DNA of 64,000 bases, taken from positions 13,472,001-13,536,000 of the forward strand of contig CM048560.1 of NCBI GenBank assembly GCA_026413225.1, read 5' to 3'. The DNA comes from Otis tarda. Lineage: Eukaryota > Chordata > Aves > Otidiformes > Otididae. This document shows, one piece after another, positions 37,609-57,152 of this stretch (position 1 is its first letter; the number at the start of each line of letters is the position of its first letter). The translations under genes and the position numbers were made by a program. A model generated the notes under the pieces. The model was not told the DNA's origin, searched no databases, and saw only the letters and a program-made list of their open reading frames with translations.

Positions 37609-37776
37609 GTTCTTCCTCGGTTTAATGGAAAAGGTGAAGTATTTAAAGCACAGATAATGAATGTGAGTTGGTCAGCTGATCACCGCATCATTGATGGAGC
37701 TACAATGGCCCGATTTTCTAACTTGTGGAAATCTTACTTGGAGAACCCTGCTTCGATGCTGCTAGACCTTAAATAA
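37609..37776 (+). CDS. DBT: DBT exon 11, catalytic motif and stop
   Basis: Encodes residues 439-493. The acyltransferase motif HRIIDG begins at 37681, with CAC as the catalytic histidine. The protein ends MLLDLK followed by TAA, as in the family. Confidence 0.95.
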   Translation, partial: VLPRFNGKGEVFKAQIMNVSWSADHRIIDGATMARFSNLWKSYLENPASMLLDLK

Positions 37777-38233
37777 ATAAAGGAAACCATGGCAGGAATA
37801 TGCCTTTAAACTTTGTGGATTAGACTGAATAATTATAAAAGCTGGCTCTGCTAGCACGTGCCCTTTGCTACTCACATTATGTAATTATTTTATGTGGTTA
37901 AAAGTTCTCAACAGCTGATATCAATCTATCAATTATTTGTTACTACTTTTAATTAGTAGTGCTGTAATTTCTTCTACAGCAGACTGTCAAACTTAATAGG
38001 TCATGGTGCAACTTCTGAATATGGTGATGGAATGTCTTTATTTTGCCTTTTATAATACATACGGTTGTGAGGCTGGTGTGACTGAATGACACTGATCTAC
38101 ATTTGCAGAATTTATAATCTGATTAACCTGTTCTGAGGGGAAATACTCATAGTTTTTCCTTGGTGGACACGTAAATTTATTTTAACAAGTAATAACCAAA
38201 TTCCCAAAAGAAGTTATGCAAAAATCATATACA

Positions 38234-38239
38234 AATAAA
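38234..38239 (+). terminator. DBT: candidate poly(A) signal of DBT
   Basis: A canonical AATAAA 458 nt after the stop, followed within 45 nt by a T/G-rich stretch (CTTCTGCTGTAAGATGTCC). Mammalian DBT also uses a far longer 3' UTR, so other sites may exist downstream. An AATAAATAAA run also overlaps the stop codon itself. Confidence 0.5.
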
Positions 38240-41200
38240 ATGCCTTTTATGCTTCTGCTGTAAGATGTCCAGAGAGCTTTCTGTTGTTTAACTGAGTAAA
38301 CCTCTCGAGTCTTTTACTAGTCCACTTTTTCCTGGAAATTACTTGCACAGGTACTCCTTAGCAAATTATAAATGGAGAGGCCGTATTTATTCAAATGTTT
38401 ACTGATAACATTTATTCATACCTATCAGGGCCTTAATACTCTCTAGAAGATCCTGTATTTTTATAGGCTGGAAGTAGTTGCAGTCTTTAAATACTTCATA
38501 GCTGTTTCTGTTTCTTACAGAAAGCACGTGTCTATTTGAAAAAAAAAAAAAAAAGGAAGGAAGGAAGGAAAAAATAAAGAAAAAAAGGATCTAATTTGTT
38601 ATTCTGTCGTTAGGTAAGCCTGACAGTAAGCAGAATGTGTTCTAAAAGCTTACATTGTGTTATTGATGTTCAGATACTAAAATTTAACAGATTAATCACA
38701 TACGGCAAAGATTAACATTGAAAAATACTATATGAGAGAACTCAGATATGAGGCACATAATGAACAGGTTCAAGTTAATGCCTTCAGAACAGGCAACAGC
38801 TATGTGGCTTTAAGGTAAACTAAATAGATAATGAAGATTGCACTGATTATTTAACAGGAGATATGAAGAAAACTGTTGGATATAAATACCTTCTAGAAGC
38901 ATAAGTTGCAAACAGACGTAATAAAAGACAGGTACGTGGCCTTAAAAATTAATTTGTGAGGCACAAAATAGACATTTTCTCCTTTCTTTAGATATACCAA
39001 AACCTGCCTCTACAGGAGCGTTATCCAGAATTGTAGACCAAAGTTGTCTATTGCATTTAGCTGTGAAGAAGCAAGACACAAGCTACTGGAGGTAAAATCT
39101 CTGCTATCCTTGATGCTGAGACTGAGCAAGAGGAAAGCTGGTAGCGTATGGGAGGGAGCCTGGGAGCATACCTGTAAGGTGCTATTTATATTTCTGTAGT
39201 GGTACAAGGGTCTTTTATATATAGATAATTTCTTGCAAAGTTTGACTAATATATTGTGCTTATCACTTGCTTCATTTTTATCAGATTTATTTATTCCTAA
39301 TAAAAAAAAATAAAGCCACAAAGAGTTGTAGTAACATTGTTTTTATTTGTGAATTTTATGCTGGCAATCCTGTACAGGTGACTCAAACGTCTATTTCTTC
39401 TTATCTTAAAGAACCTACTGCACTCAAGACACAGCCTAATGGCTACTTTCCTACAAGTATATTGTTGTGGTAAGGGCTTAGTCTGAATAGTATATTTTTT
39501 TTGATCTGCTAACCATGGAAAAAATAAATTGAGGAAATACAAGTATATGATAGAAAGCAATAAAGTGATTTTGAAATATTTGAGACAGAATAATTTTGCT
39601 CACACAGGGAGCCTGAAATTTCTTTATCTCTCAAAACTCCAATAAAAGGAAAGGTTATTTTTTTTTCCCTAGCTATAATTATCTGTCTGTTTTAAGGAGG
39701 AGGAAATTAAGTAGTTAGCTTTTTATTAATGAGTTTTTTAGATAATGAAAAAACATTTATTAAAAAACACTGTAGAGATTGAATCTGTACCAAAACTGGA
39801 AGAAAAAATACCTATACCAAAGAAGCTGTTGGATCATTTTTGCATATGTGTAACTTTAAAAAAAAAAACAACAAAAAACCAAAAAAAAACCAAAAACCAA
39901 AAAACCCACAAAACAAAACAAACACCACCACCAAAAAAAGCATTAGAACATTGAAAGCTAAAGCAGTTACTGTCTTTCTAAATAGGTATTGGTGTTCAGG
40001 TATTTAGCTGGTCATAGACTGGAGAGGGTATTTTGGTTATATAGTTCTATGTTGTAATGCTGGAACCTAAGACTGATAATGAGGAAGAATTATTTCTTCT
40101 GGAAGAGGCTTATAACCAGATCAATGATACTGTAAAAACTTCATATTCACATTTTATACTCCAGTGCAAGAATTGGTTAGAAATATTCAGTTTTATGGCC
40201 TTGGCCTCAGATAGTGACCCATGATTATTGCTGTCTCTCTCTTTCCATTTGGTTGGAGAAAAAGATTCTGATAGAGGAGTTCTCCTTTTATCTTCTCCAA
40301 GGGCTCTTTGAAGAAATAGAATGTTAAACATCTTTCATAATTGGAAGCATGAAGAGGGGTGAGTAATAACCCCTTTGCACATCCTGATAAAAATTACTTT
40401 TCTGTCTGGACTTTGCTAATTTGCACTAAAATTCTTCAACGAGAATTCTTCAGCATTGGCAAAAGTAATGCCCCATAAGTAAAATACTTAGTGATGTAAT
40501 ACTTTTTCTAGTCTAATTAGTCAACGTTGCTGTTTAATAACTGAGCTTCAAAGTGCTATCTTGCAGATAAACATTACTAGAATAAGGCAAGTAATTGTTG
40601 TTTTGAATTCAAAACTAACTTATTTTTCATTGTGGAGCATAACAAGTACTTCTTTATTCTTTTTGTTCACATTTTGTAACTTTTGCTAATGAGAGTCCAG
40701 GAGTTTATGCGAGTCCAGTCACGTTCAGCAAACTGGGAGGACATTGAGTGGTAAATGCTTGGGGGTTTTGCAGAAGTGCCTCATGTGATACCTTCTATTC
40801 TCAGCACAGGTTAAAATTAGAACTAGACTAGCATTGCATCAGAGTCTGAGAGTTCTAAATGGTTTTGGGAATACGGACAAGATTCATAATTTATCTCTGC
40901 TCTTGCCCAGAAAGCAATGAGTCACAGAAAATCCTTGAAAACACCAAATAACTGAGGTAAGTTGTGTAAAACTCTTTCAGATGCTTGGAGGTGAAGTTCT
41001 TGGGAGTAAATTTGCAGTCGTTTTACAGACATCCTTGGGAACTCACTTCTGAATTGTTGGCTGTGATGGCATGATGGTTTTTATTTTCCTGACAAATAAT
41101 AAGATCTAAGAACAATAAGCTTTTCATTATAGTCCTGTTACTATATAATTAAATCTCCTTGAAATCTATTGTGGTTTTGTTTAGTGAGGGGGGGCTGAAC

Positions 41201-42460
41201 TACGACAAAATCAAAGTAATGTTCTTAGGCTTTCTTTCATATTATGTGGTTCTAAAGCAGTATTTATTGAATAATATGCTTTCCACAGCAAAGGGGAGTT
41301 GCCCAGCGCAAGCTCGAGAGATATATGTATGTGTGCGTGTGTGTATATATAGCTCGATACTGGTTTTAGTAGTACAAGTATCAACAACTGTCTCTTTTCT
41401 GCACAATTCATGTAAAAAGATTTCTAGTTTTCTACATAAAAAGGCTTATATTTCAAAAAAAGTCTCTAAATGCTTAAAAAATAAATGATAGATCAGGTAA
41501 ATCACTTAATCTCAGTAGAATTTTAACCCCCAAAAATAAGGCAATTTAAATTGTAGCCAGTAATCAGAGCAAAAAGCTTCTTAGTCATTAATGTTGCATA
41601 TTGGGATGAGAAATGGGAATGGTAATTACTATAAGGACAACTGAAAGGTCAGTTAATCTTTCAAGCTAATAAATGTAATCACATTTATGTAGGGGAAGGA
41701 AAGAGGATACAATTGTCTCTTTACAGGAAAAAATTCAGTCCCTCTTAGGAATCCAAATACCAGACTGCAGAGTGCCACACTGTGGCTGCCATTTGCATCA
41801 CCTGTCAAATCCTGCAATTTTTCCTTAACGTGCAAAGAACAGTTAAGAATCCTTAATATTAATGTATTGGACCAGATTCTTCTTTATTCAAGCAGGTTAA
41901 TTTCATTTTTATGCTGTCCTTACAACAGGAAGCAATCCTGACAATTTACATTTCGTATTATTTGCCTATACTTGCCTTTTAAATTTATTTCAGTATAATC
42001 AAGCTTTACGAATAACTATGTTAGCAAAAGTCATGATAAACGTAAAGTAGAATGATTGACAGTTTGAACTCAAAAATGTTCACTAAGCAATTGTGGCTTA
42101 TCCATGCTACACAAAATTATAATGGAATAAATACGATTAAAAAAATTGCTCTAAAAGACAGACCTGCAGCAATTATCATAGGGAAATATATGTGTGAGAA
42201 GACGTGAAATTCCACTTTTGTTGTTATCTACCTGCTTGTTTGGAAGAAAGTGGTCCTCACGTTTTTGGTTTGAATGGATATGTAAGACATTTTTCTTACT
42301 TGTCCTTGCAAGAGTTTGTAAAAAGTTTGAAAGGGAGTATCCAGATCATCAGTGTTCAGAGTACACTGCTGTTGGCATGAAGTTTAGCCCTGCAGAGAGG
42401 TTGCAAGAATACCGTTTCTCAATATAAGAAAATATAAGAAAATTGAGCTACGTACAATAT

Positions 42461-42475
42461 CTATTTTTATAAAGA
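42461..42475 (+). promoter_or_regulatory. LRRC39: possible MEF2/TATA element upstream of LRRC39
   Basis: CTATTTTTATAAAG lies 186 bp before the LRRC39 start. It fits the MEF2 consensus YTAWWWWTAR at nine of ten positions and overlaps a TATA-like TTATAAA. Either reading would suit a striated-muscle gene. The alternative is a spliced 5' UTR using the acceptor CTTTCAGTCAG just before 42628, with the promoter further upstream. Confidence 0.3.
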
Positions 42476-42660
42476 GAAAGCAGTTGGTAAAATTCTGTCA
42501 GTTCTATGCAATTAACTGAATGTAATAATATAATCAAGTGGGTATTGCTATGTTTTAGTTTTCACATCCCTGTCCCCATCTGGTAGCTGATACATGTGCT
42601 GATGCATTGAGCCTGACTTTCAGTCAGATTCCTGTGACTAAATCTGAACATGTAAGCATC

Positions 42661-50135
<7,475 letters not shown>

Positions 50136-50560
50136 TGAAAGCACGTAGGCCTACGTAAATAATTTAAGAGGAAATACAAAGCTATCCTGAACTTCAAAGT
50201 GAAAATAAAGTATGTCAATTTATCTTATTTTAACCCATTATCTTTCAGTACTTCTGGTCCTTCTCCTGCCATAAATGCTAATGAATAAACAGTGTAACTG
50301 TGAATGGAAGAAAATATCAAGTATACTTCTTCCTAGTAAAGAGGCATACAACAGGTTTCAATTATTCTCAGGAATTTTATTTTTCCACTGATGAGAACTT
50401 GTAATTCCCAGTGAAACTAGGAAATATAAGACCTTTTCTTGGGTACAGGAAAGACTAAAACAGTGTTTTTTGTAAGAAGTGGATTGGCTTTTTAAAAAAA
50501 TCCAGGTAAGTTTGATAGTGTTTTTTTTTTTTTCTCTACCAATTCCAAATCTATCTCCTG
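50136..50560. other. convergent 3' ends of LRRC39 and TRMT13
   Basis: Only 425 bp separate the two stop codons. + strand poly(A) signals AATAAA are at 50204-50209 and 50284-50289 (LRRC39). The - strand signal AATAAA is at 50376-50381 (TRMT13). The two 3' UTRs would end close together or just overlap. Confidence 0.65.
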
Positions 50561-53500
50561 TCATGTAGTTGGCTCTGGTATCAAAGTTGGACTTGGGACA
50601 GCTGTCAACAGGACATTCTCCAAGGACACAGCAGACTCTGTGTAATACTGTAGTGCAGCCTTGTATCCTCGTTGTTTTAAGTATTCAATCCGTCCATGAT
50701 CAATCAGCAGTTTACAGAGGCAACCTATCTCCTTTCGTTCTTCAACAGTAAGTATCCTAGTTTCATAAAAAGGAGGAAAAAAAAAACCAAAAACGTGTCA
50801 GGAGAATAGTTTTGTTAGTTAACATTTATAGTAGAGCTTAGAAAAACTATTGAAATCACTGTAAGTTCATGTCAATTCAGGCAAGTGTGACTGTTTAAAT
50901 ATTTTGAATCAGATGTCCATGAAAATTGTATTTAAAGTAGAATATTTCTATAAATTTAGTAACTAAAATGTTTCTGTAAAATGAGTAATTTTGAGGACCC
51001 CCAAACCATTTCATATACCACTACACATAATTTTGTTTTTCTGTGGGAGTCTGTTTGCTAGGGAAAAAAAAAATTACATACCCTTGTAAAGTATCAGAAC
51101 CACTCTCTGTCTTGCTGAATGTTTGCTCATGATGTTCTGTGTCACTAGTTTGCTCTTCACTTTCTTCACTTGTTGAGGCTTTGGTTACCATCTCTCGCAT
51201 GCCACAAGTGGCCCAGCTACTCATTCTCTGAAAATAATTAAATTCTACTGGTCCAAGCCCTGCCGATTTAAAGAACTCCCTGCCTACATAATGTGTCCAG
51301 TCACACTTGTGATGGCAACACAGTGCAATAACAATTCCAGCTACAGGCTTACAGTCATTGTTGCTTTCATTATCAGGATTGTTAGAAGCCACCTCTGTCT
51401 TATCAGTCCTAGAGCGTTTTGGCGCAGGCTCTTCATTTTCTCCATCAAAGCAAGTTGTGTAACTTTCAACCAGGCATCTCAAAGCAAGATCTGGGGAAAA
51501 AACAGATATACCCCCCCAAAAAAAATAGTGATGAACACCATGCCATGGTGTATCATCAGGCTGTATCATGGTTGAGAATGTATTTCCCATAAAGAAGAGT
51601 AAAAGCGTACATCGCACTAAGCCAAAAAGTAATTTTAAGGATAACTAAAAATTACAAGCATGCTTTGAAAATATGAAAACTGTAAATGCTAAAGGAATAT
51701 TATGAGACCTCTGGAGCTACTAGGAGGTTATGTCCTTGAATATTTGTTGCACACAAGTGACTCTGAAATACTTCGGTTAACAAACTGGCATATAGTAGGA
51801 GGATCTCCTCCCTGTAAAACATGCAAGTATTTGCTCTGAAAGTTTGATATCTAGGACACAACCTATTTAACATGTACATGTAATTCTTAAATACTTAATT
51901 GTGTCATCGTTGTAGCAGTACCTACAGAGGTGTCATATTTGAGATTTCTTTCTCTACTTAGTACAGAAAGAAAGAACATTTTTAAAAGTGTATTAGTTTA
52001 AAATTATCAGGAGAGAAACACATTCTTATCATTTTTTTCCCTGGGATACATATTCAGGCAGCTATTACAAATTTAGAAAGAAAAATATTTTAGAGTAGAG
52101 GTGACAGTGTTCAAAAAGATGCTTTCAACAGTTTACAAATACATGACCCATGCCACCACACACTATTTCTTGTTCTACTCTATAAAAAACAAGAAAGGTT
52201 TTACTTCTGTCTAAAGTAGTCTTGCATCTATTACCCATTCACTATTCCACTGAATGAGTAGGTATTTAGAATATAACTGCTACATTTGCCAACAAAGGCT
52301 TAGAGGGCAAGAAAAGCTTAAAAGGACAGTTTGCAGGTCAGTCCATTCAAGGGGTAAGATTTAGTATGACAACTTTCTGCAGTTAACACATATAGAATTC
52401 ATACCTGTCGCAGCACCGCACAAATGCTTCCCAATTCCTACCACTGGTAGCTTTGTCTTCTCCAAGATAGGTACCTTCTCTGGAGGGGAGGAAAAAAAAA
52501 CCACCACCACAAAAAAACACTCACAAAACCAAACCACAACCCACACACACATAATCCACAACAAACCCAGAACCTCTATTATTATAGTTGAGGCAATATT
52601 TGTTCTGGATAATATAATTTCAGCACACTTTGAAAAAAGAAATAAATGTTTATCACTACTAAAAAGACAGTGGTCTATACAGACAGTTATAAGCCATTAA
52701 AAGGAAAATGTATTTTTCTAAAACATATGAAGAGAATTGGATGTTGTGTCTGAGAATCATATTTAACCATTTCAGCCTTTTTATACTGCCTATGAAATGT
52801 AAATATGACATTAATGCATCTTGTGATAACAGGTGTTCCCACAAATTCTGCAATACCTATATGCATAGTATAGCAATGATATGCATGACTTGCTTTATTC
52901 TGCACACCTAAAACAAAGAATGCAAACGTATTTCATCCTGCACATTCTAAAAAACCTTCAAAATGTTTTTGGTTTGGTATTTCTCATCTATAATGATGTC
53001 CTATAAGTGTATAAAGAGAAAAAAAATTTAAATATCCATTTAATATACATGTATGTGTGTGTATATGTATGTATACACACACAGCATTAACATATCCAAG
53101 CAACCACTGAGAATAATCTTCAAAACTAAGTATATTTAAGCAGGCTACATACAAATTGACTTGAACTCTAGTATTCAAAATCTAGGAATATCTCAGAATT
53201 ACGCAAGCCAAGAAGAAACTTACTTAAACATAAATGTTGAATATCAACTCGAAGCCTTTCAAATACAGAATCTCTCCTTTTATGTTTTCCATCCACCTGT
53301 GTAAACAGAACAAGATTATTAAGTAGGACAGGCCCCAAATAATTATAATTTTGCTCCAGATATTAATGCTGGACTTTTTTTTCCTGGTAAGCCAATATCT
53401 GCACATTTCCAACATAATACACCAGGATTTTTTTCTAATAAATTTGCTATTGGCAAAGTATGGAATGTAGGCAATCACACTTCAAAAACTTTGAAATGCT

Positions 53501-56500
53501 TTATGTTATTTTTAAAGATGAAAAGCAAATACTAACAACTTCAATGACAACAGTTTAAAAATTATATTCCTCTCTTACCTTGAATCTTGTAGTTGCCCTT
53601 TCCACAAGCAAAAACTGAACATTTTCAACATTGTGTAAGGCAACATCAACCCAGTGAGAGAGCTTTCCTCGCCCAGCTCCAAACTCAACAAAACATCTGC
53701 CTGGACCAAGTAAATGTAATTTTTCCATGTTACCTAAAATAGAAGCCTACAAACATCAAAACATTATTTACAAACCAAGCAAATATATACACTCTGTATT
53801 GTAATGCCTGATAGAAAAATTATTACTTCACCAAACTGCAGAACACTGGAGTCCTCCCTCGCATGAGGGATTAGGGAAAAGATCTTGTGTGTACAGAGGA
53901 AAGAGATTAAAAATTCTGGCCAGTCAGCATCACCCTACCCTTCTTCCACGGCTCACAGAACTCCACCTAAAAGTTTTTGGGATGGAGTTCTGTGATCAGG
54001 TACACATTATAATATTCTTCTCTGCTGATTCTCGAAGTAGCCATCCAAAATATAGGTACAGTACTGGATTTTCTATGAAGCATCAGTGCCTGCACAGCCC
54101 TCTCTCTCTCAGCTCTAGTGATGCATTTTGTAATACATGGGAAAGGAAAGTACAGCACAGGAAAGTACATTTCTCACCTTTAAATTTTTGTTTCCAAAAC
54201 TTTTTAGTTTGCTATGGTATGCAACCCATCTCCTTTAAAATTCTTGCTGTTCAATATACATTAAAAAGGCAGAAGGTAAACTCTGTCCCTCCAATTCTTT
54301 TTATGCATCTTTTATACAACCAGGAAATCTAGGGCCAGCTCTTACAAAAAAAAAGTAAAATACTCCTTTTACTTCTTAGCAAATACAACATTTTACCTTT
54401 TGTACCTCAGATTTATTATGAGTTAACATAAAATGTTAATATATAAGTAAAAATTCAGAATACACCACACAATTTATAATGTATTTCAGTATCCTAATAA
54501 ACTTTTGTTACTAACACTTAACAAAGCAGCCATTCAGAGGTTTTATATATGCTATTATTTGAACAGCAGAGTTTTAGAGCAGATCAGATTTCCTCTATAT
54601 GAGGTAACTAGCATTATACACGCACAGTCGCTCGAATTTACAGTGGCAGAATTCCACGTTTAAAAACATCTACAGCTATTAGGAAAGCAGTGACCACACC
54701 TGTTGTTTCAAGTGTTTGGAAGCGGATTCCCCATTCTTTGGGTCATTTAAGGCTTCTTGTAAAGCCTGGTGGGACAGTATTTGTTCCTTAAGGTGAAGTT
54801 CCAGACCTGCATGCAAATGCAAAACTTTTAGATACAGGTTTCCAGCTTCCAAGAGTTCCTGGTTTTGTAACCCACATGTTACAATATTCAGACATGAGCT
54901 CAATTTGTAGCACTAACAAAATAGTCTGTTGGGAGCATAAATCTATCATCTTATGTATATAACAGAGCTGTGTTGTTATCTGTAGTGATACTTGAGTGGG
55001 AAAAAAAGAACGCAAAAGGAAGGAAAATCAGCTATATGAACAAGATATCAGTTCAGCTCTGTCATTCTCTCCATCTAGTTTATTCTTCTGAGTAAAATTT
55101 AGCTGTGGAGGACTGCCTGTATCTTGATGATAATTACTTCATATATGTTTAGTGTCAAATGTCTCACATTCAGTATTATGTAAGCTTACCATTACTTGCT
55201 TTTTTCAGCTTGATAATTAAGTTCTCCAGCTCTTCTTTGGATAGAGAAGAGATAGGTACCTTTTCAAGGAAAAAAAAGTGCCACCCATAAGCTCAAGACC
55301 TTTTTGTTTTTGCTAGTTCTTTAGTCATGTGATAAATTGGAAGATGTTATGAAGGGACTGAGCTTTAGAACAAATAAATGTACTCACTTGTTTTTCTGGT
55401 ATTTCTGCTACATCTTTTAAGCCTGCATTAATATCTTGAACAAAGTAGACCTTTAAAAATCAAAATAAAAGAAATCTGATTCTGTTAATTACCAAGAAGT
55501 AAAAAGATAAATTCTTCATTGTTTTCATCCTAAGGTACACAGCAATAGGAATCCACTGCAAGTAATTTTTTTTTCCTATAGTGTGATCCGGAATCCCCAG
55601 CAGAAGTGACTGTTCTGACACGTTTTGATAAGACTGAACATGTTCATAAGAGTTAAGCTGTCAATGCTTACTAGACTGATTCTAGAGACCATTTTAAGGT
55701 TTCGCTGGTAATAATAAAAGGATCAATACTGATAAGGCAGAAGAGCAGAGAATAAAGAAGCCATCTTCTGTTCTCCTGAAACAGCTGCTGAGACATCTGT
55801 TCTATGCCTTCCCTCAGCACTGGCTGCAAATGTCAGCCTAGCTTTCCGTATTTCACTGCTAGCTTGAGTGAGGCAGGCAGTTGGCTAGAGCAGCAGACTA
55901 CCAGGGGCAGGAAAACGCCTAGAGCTTCTCTGCTAGTTTTGCTTTCTGAGGACAATCTCTCACCAACCCTCTAAAATGAATGGCATTGAGAGACTGTTCT
56001 TAGAGAATGTTTTTGAGAAAAATAAATTCAGCATTTTACCTTGTAACTAAGAGAACTGAAAAGTTGTACTGAACTGCAGTGAGAGGGGGCGTAGGTGAGG
56101 AGACTGGAATGCGAATTCAATTTCAGCAAGTACTTATTCAGCTTCCATACTGTCCTTACTCTAGTGCTTGCTACGACTGCTGTCCTCCAGTTTACAGCTG
56201 CTGTCAACACAATAAGTTCTCGGCAGAGCTATAATGTTTAGGGTCTTAAATCTGAGAAGTAGTGCTGTATTTACATTGCACTTACTGGCTTTGGCTTCTC
56301 TCTTGAATTACATTTTTTTAAATGCTTTTGTAGTTGGTCTTCATATACAGTGCTAAAATCCAAATGGAAAGAAAAGTAAGTAACAGCATTTATCATGTGA
56401 ACTCTGACAAAGAATAGAAAAAAGCATTTGCATATACTTACTGTTTTGGATCAAGAGGGCATGGAATTCTTTTTCTGTCATTTTCTCCCTAGTTATAAAA

Positions 56501-57053
56501 GAAAAGTTTTTTATAACACTTCAGCATGCACTCGGTGTTCCCATTTTAGAAAAGCTGTTGACAGACATCTGAGTTTCATAAAACATATATTCTGAGGTAG
56601 GCAGGTTAACCAGAATGGGTAAACCAAAACAAGAATTTAATACTTAAATGGATCTTAAAAGAATAAATGTGTAATGCAATGGCAGTGTTACTGCTGGGCA
56701 GAGCTGATGGGCTCAAAGGCAGGCACTGCCTCCCCTGCCCGTGTTGCGGGACCAGCTCTGGCAGACAGGCCGCCCCAGGCCCCTCGGGGTGCCGCCGGGG
56801 CTTCCCGCCCGCCCCAGCCTCTCCCAGGGAACCCGAGCTCCCCTGACCCCAGCAGCCTGTCTTCCCCGGCCAAAGACGGGGCTCTGCTACTCCGCCCAGC
56901 AAGGCCAGGCACCTCCAGCTGCCCATGCTCTCCGCAAAAGCGCCTGCCAGGAGCCGGGATCATCTTGCAGAAGCGCTTCTTCCTCTCCACGAAGTAGGCA
57001 CATCGCCTTGGCACCGGGGAACCGAGACCCGGCTCCGGGCTCAGCGCCGCCAT
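50561..57053 (-). CDS. TRMT13: tRNA:m4X 2'-O-methyltransferase TRM13
   Basis: AdoMet-dependent enzyme that 2'-O-methylates nucleotide 4 in the acceptor stem of certain tRNAs (Pro, Gly and His in yeast). Exons (- strand): 56913-57053, 56442-56488, 56286-56352, 55388-55450, 55190-55259, 54700-54806, 53579-53746, 53224-53296, 52405-52479, 51082-51490, 50561-50756. They splice to 471 aa (human 481). An N-terminal CCCH zinc finger (Cys18, Cys29, Cys40, His43) is followed by a CHHC finger (Cys57, His63, His73, Cys77). The methyltransferase core has CFVEFGAGRGKLSHWV (motif I, ~183-198), VVGIGKHLCG (~258-267), ALCCHHKCDW (~326-335) and RMSSWATCGMR. The Ser/Glu-rich stretch after ~370 is poorly conserved. 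The exon-1 donor GTGCCT is weak. The gene looks intact and shares its promoter with SASS6. Confidence 0.96.
56913..57053 (-). CDS. TRMT13: TRMT13 exon 1 with CCCH zinc finger
   Basis: Encodes residues 1-47: MAALSPEPGL, then CAYFVERKKRFCKM and RRFCGEH, giving Cys18, Cys29, Cys40 and His43. An upstream in-frame ATG at 57185 would add about 44 residues and overlap SASS6 exon 1. The family N-terminus and the promoter gap favour 57053. The exon ends CTGGAG before GTGCCT, and this phase agrees with exon 2 (GENDRKRIPCP). Confidence 0.9.
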
Positions 57054-57139
57054 TTCCGTCCCAGCACCCCCTGCGGTCGCCGCCTCGCCTCCATCTTGAG
57101 GCTCCTCCTCCGCGGGAGCCGGGCGCCAAACTCGAAGCG

Positions 57140-57152
57140 TAAGATGGCGGTG
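57140..57152 (+). promoter_or_regulatory. SASS6: YY1/TISU-like element over the SASS6 start codon
   Basis: GTAAGATGGCGGTGG carries the start codon in the same GTAAGATGGCGG context found at DBT. It is one base off at the 3' end of the TISU consensus and one at the 5' end. Expected role: YY1-directed initiation from a TATA-less promoter with a short 5' UTR. Confidence 0.5.

Larger units (their letters stand above)
37777..42660 (+). other. DBT 3' UTR and DBT-LRRC39 spacer
   Basis: Starts with the DBT 3' UTR; a good AATAAA lies at 38234-38239. The rest has A-rich simple sequence (38539-38586; 39859-39945, rich in CAAAA/CCAAA) and a TG/TA stretch at 41325-41352. No gene or transposon is recognised. 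The right end should hold the LRRC39 promoter and 5' UTR. Confidence 0.7.

Noticed and set aside
53889..54332. 147-codon open frame antisense to TRMT13 in its intron 6
   Set aside because: No domain or promoter signs; composition is that of intronic AT-rich DNA.
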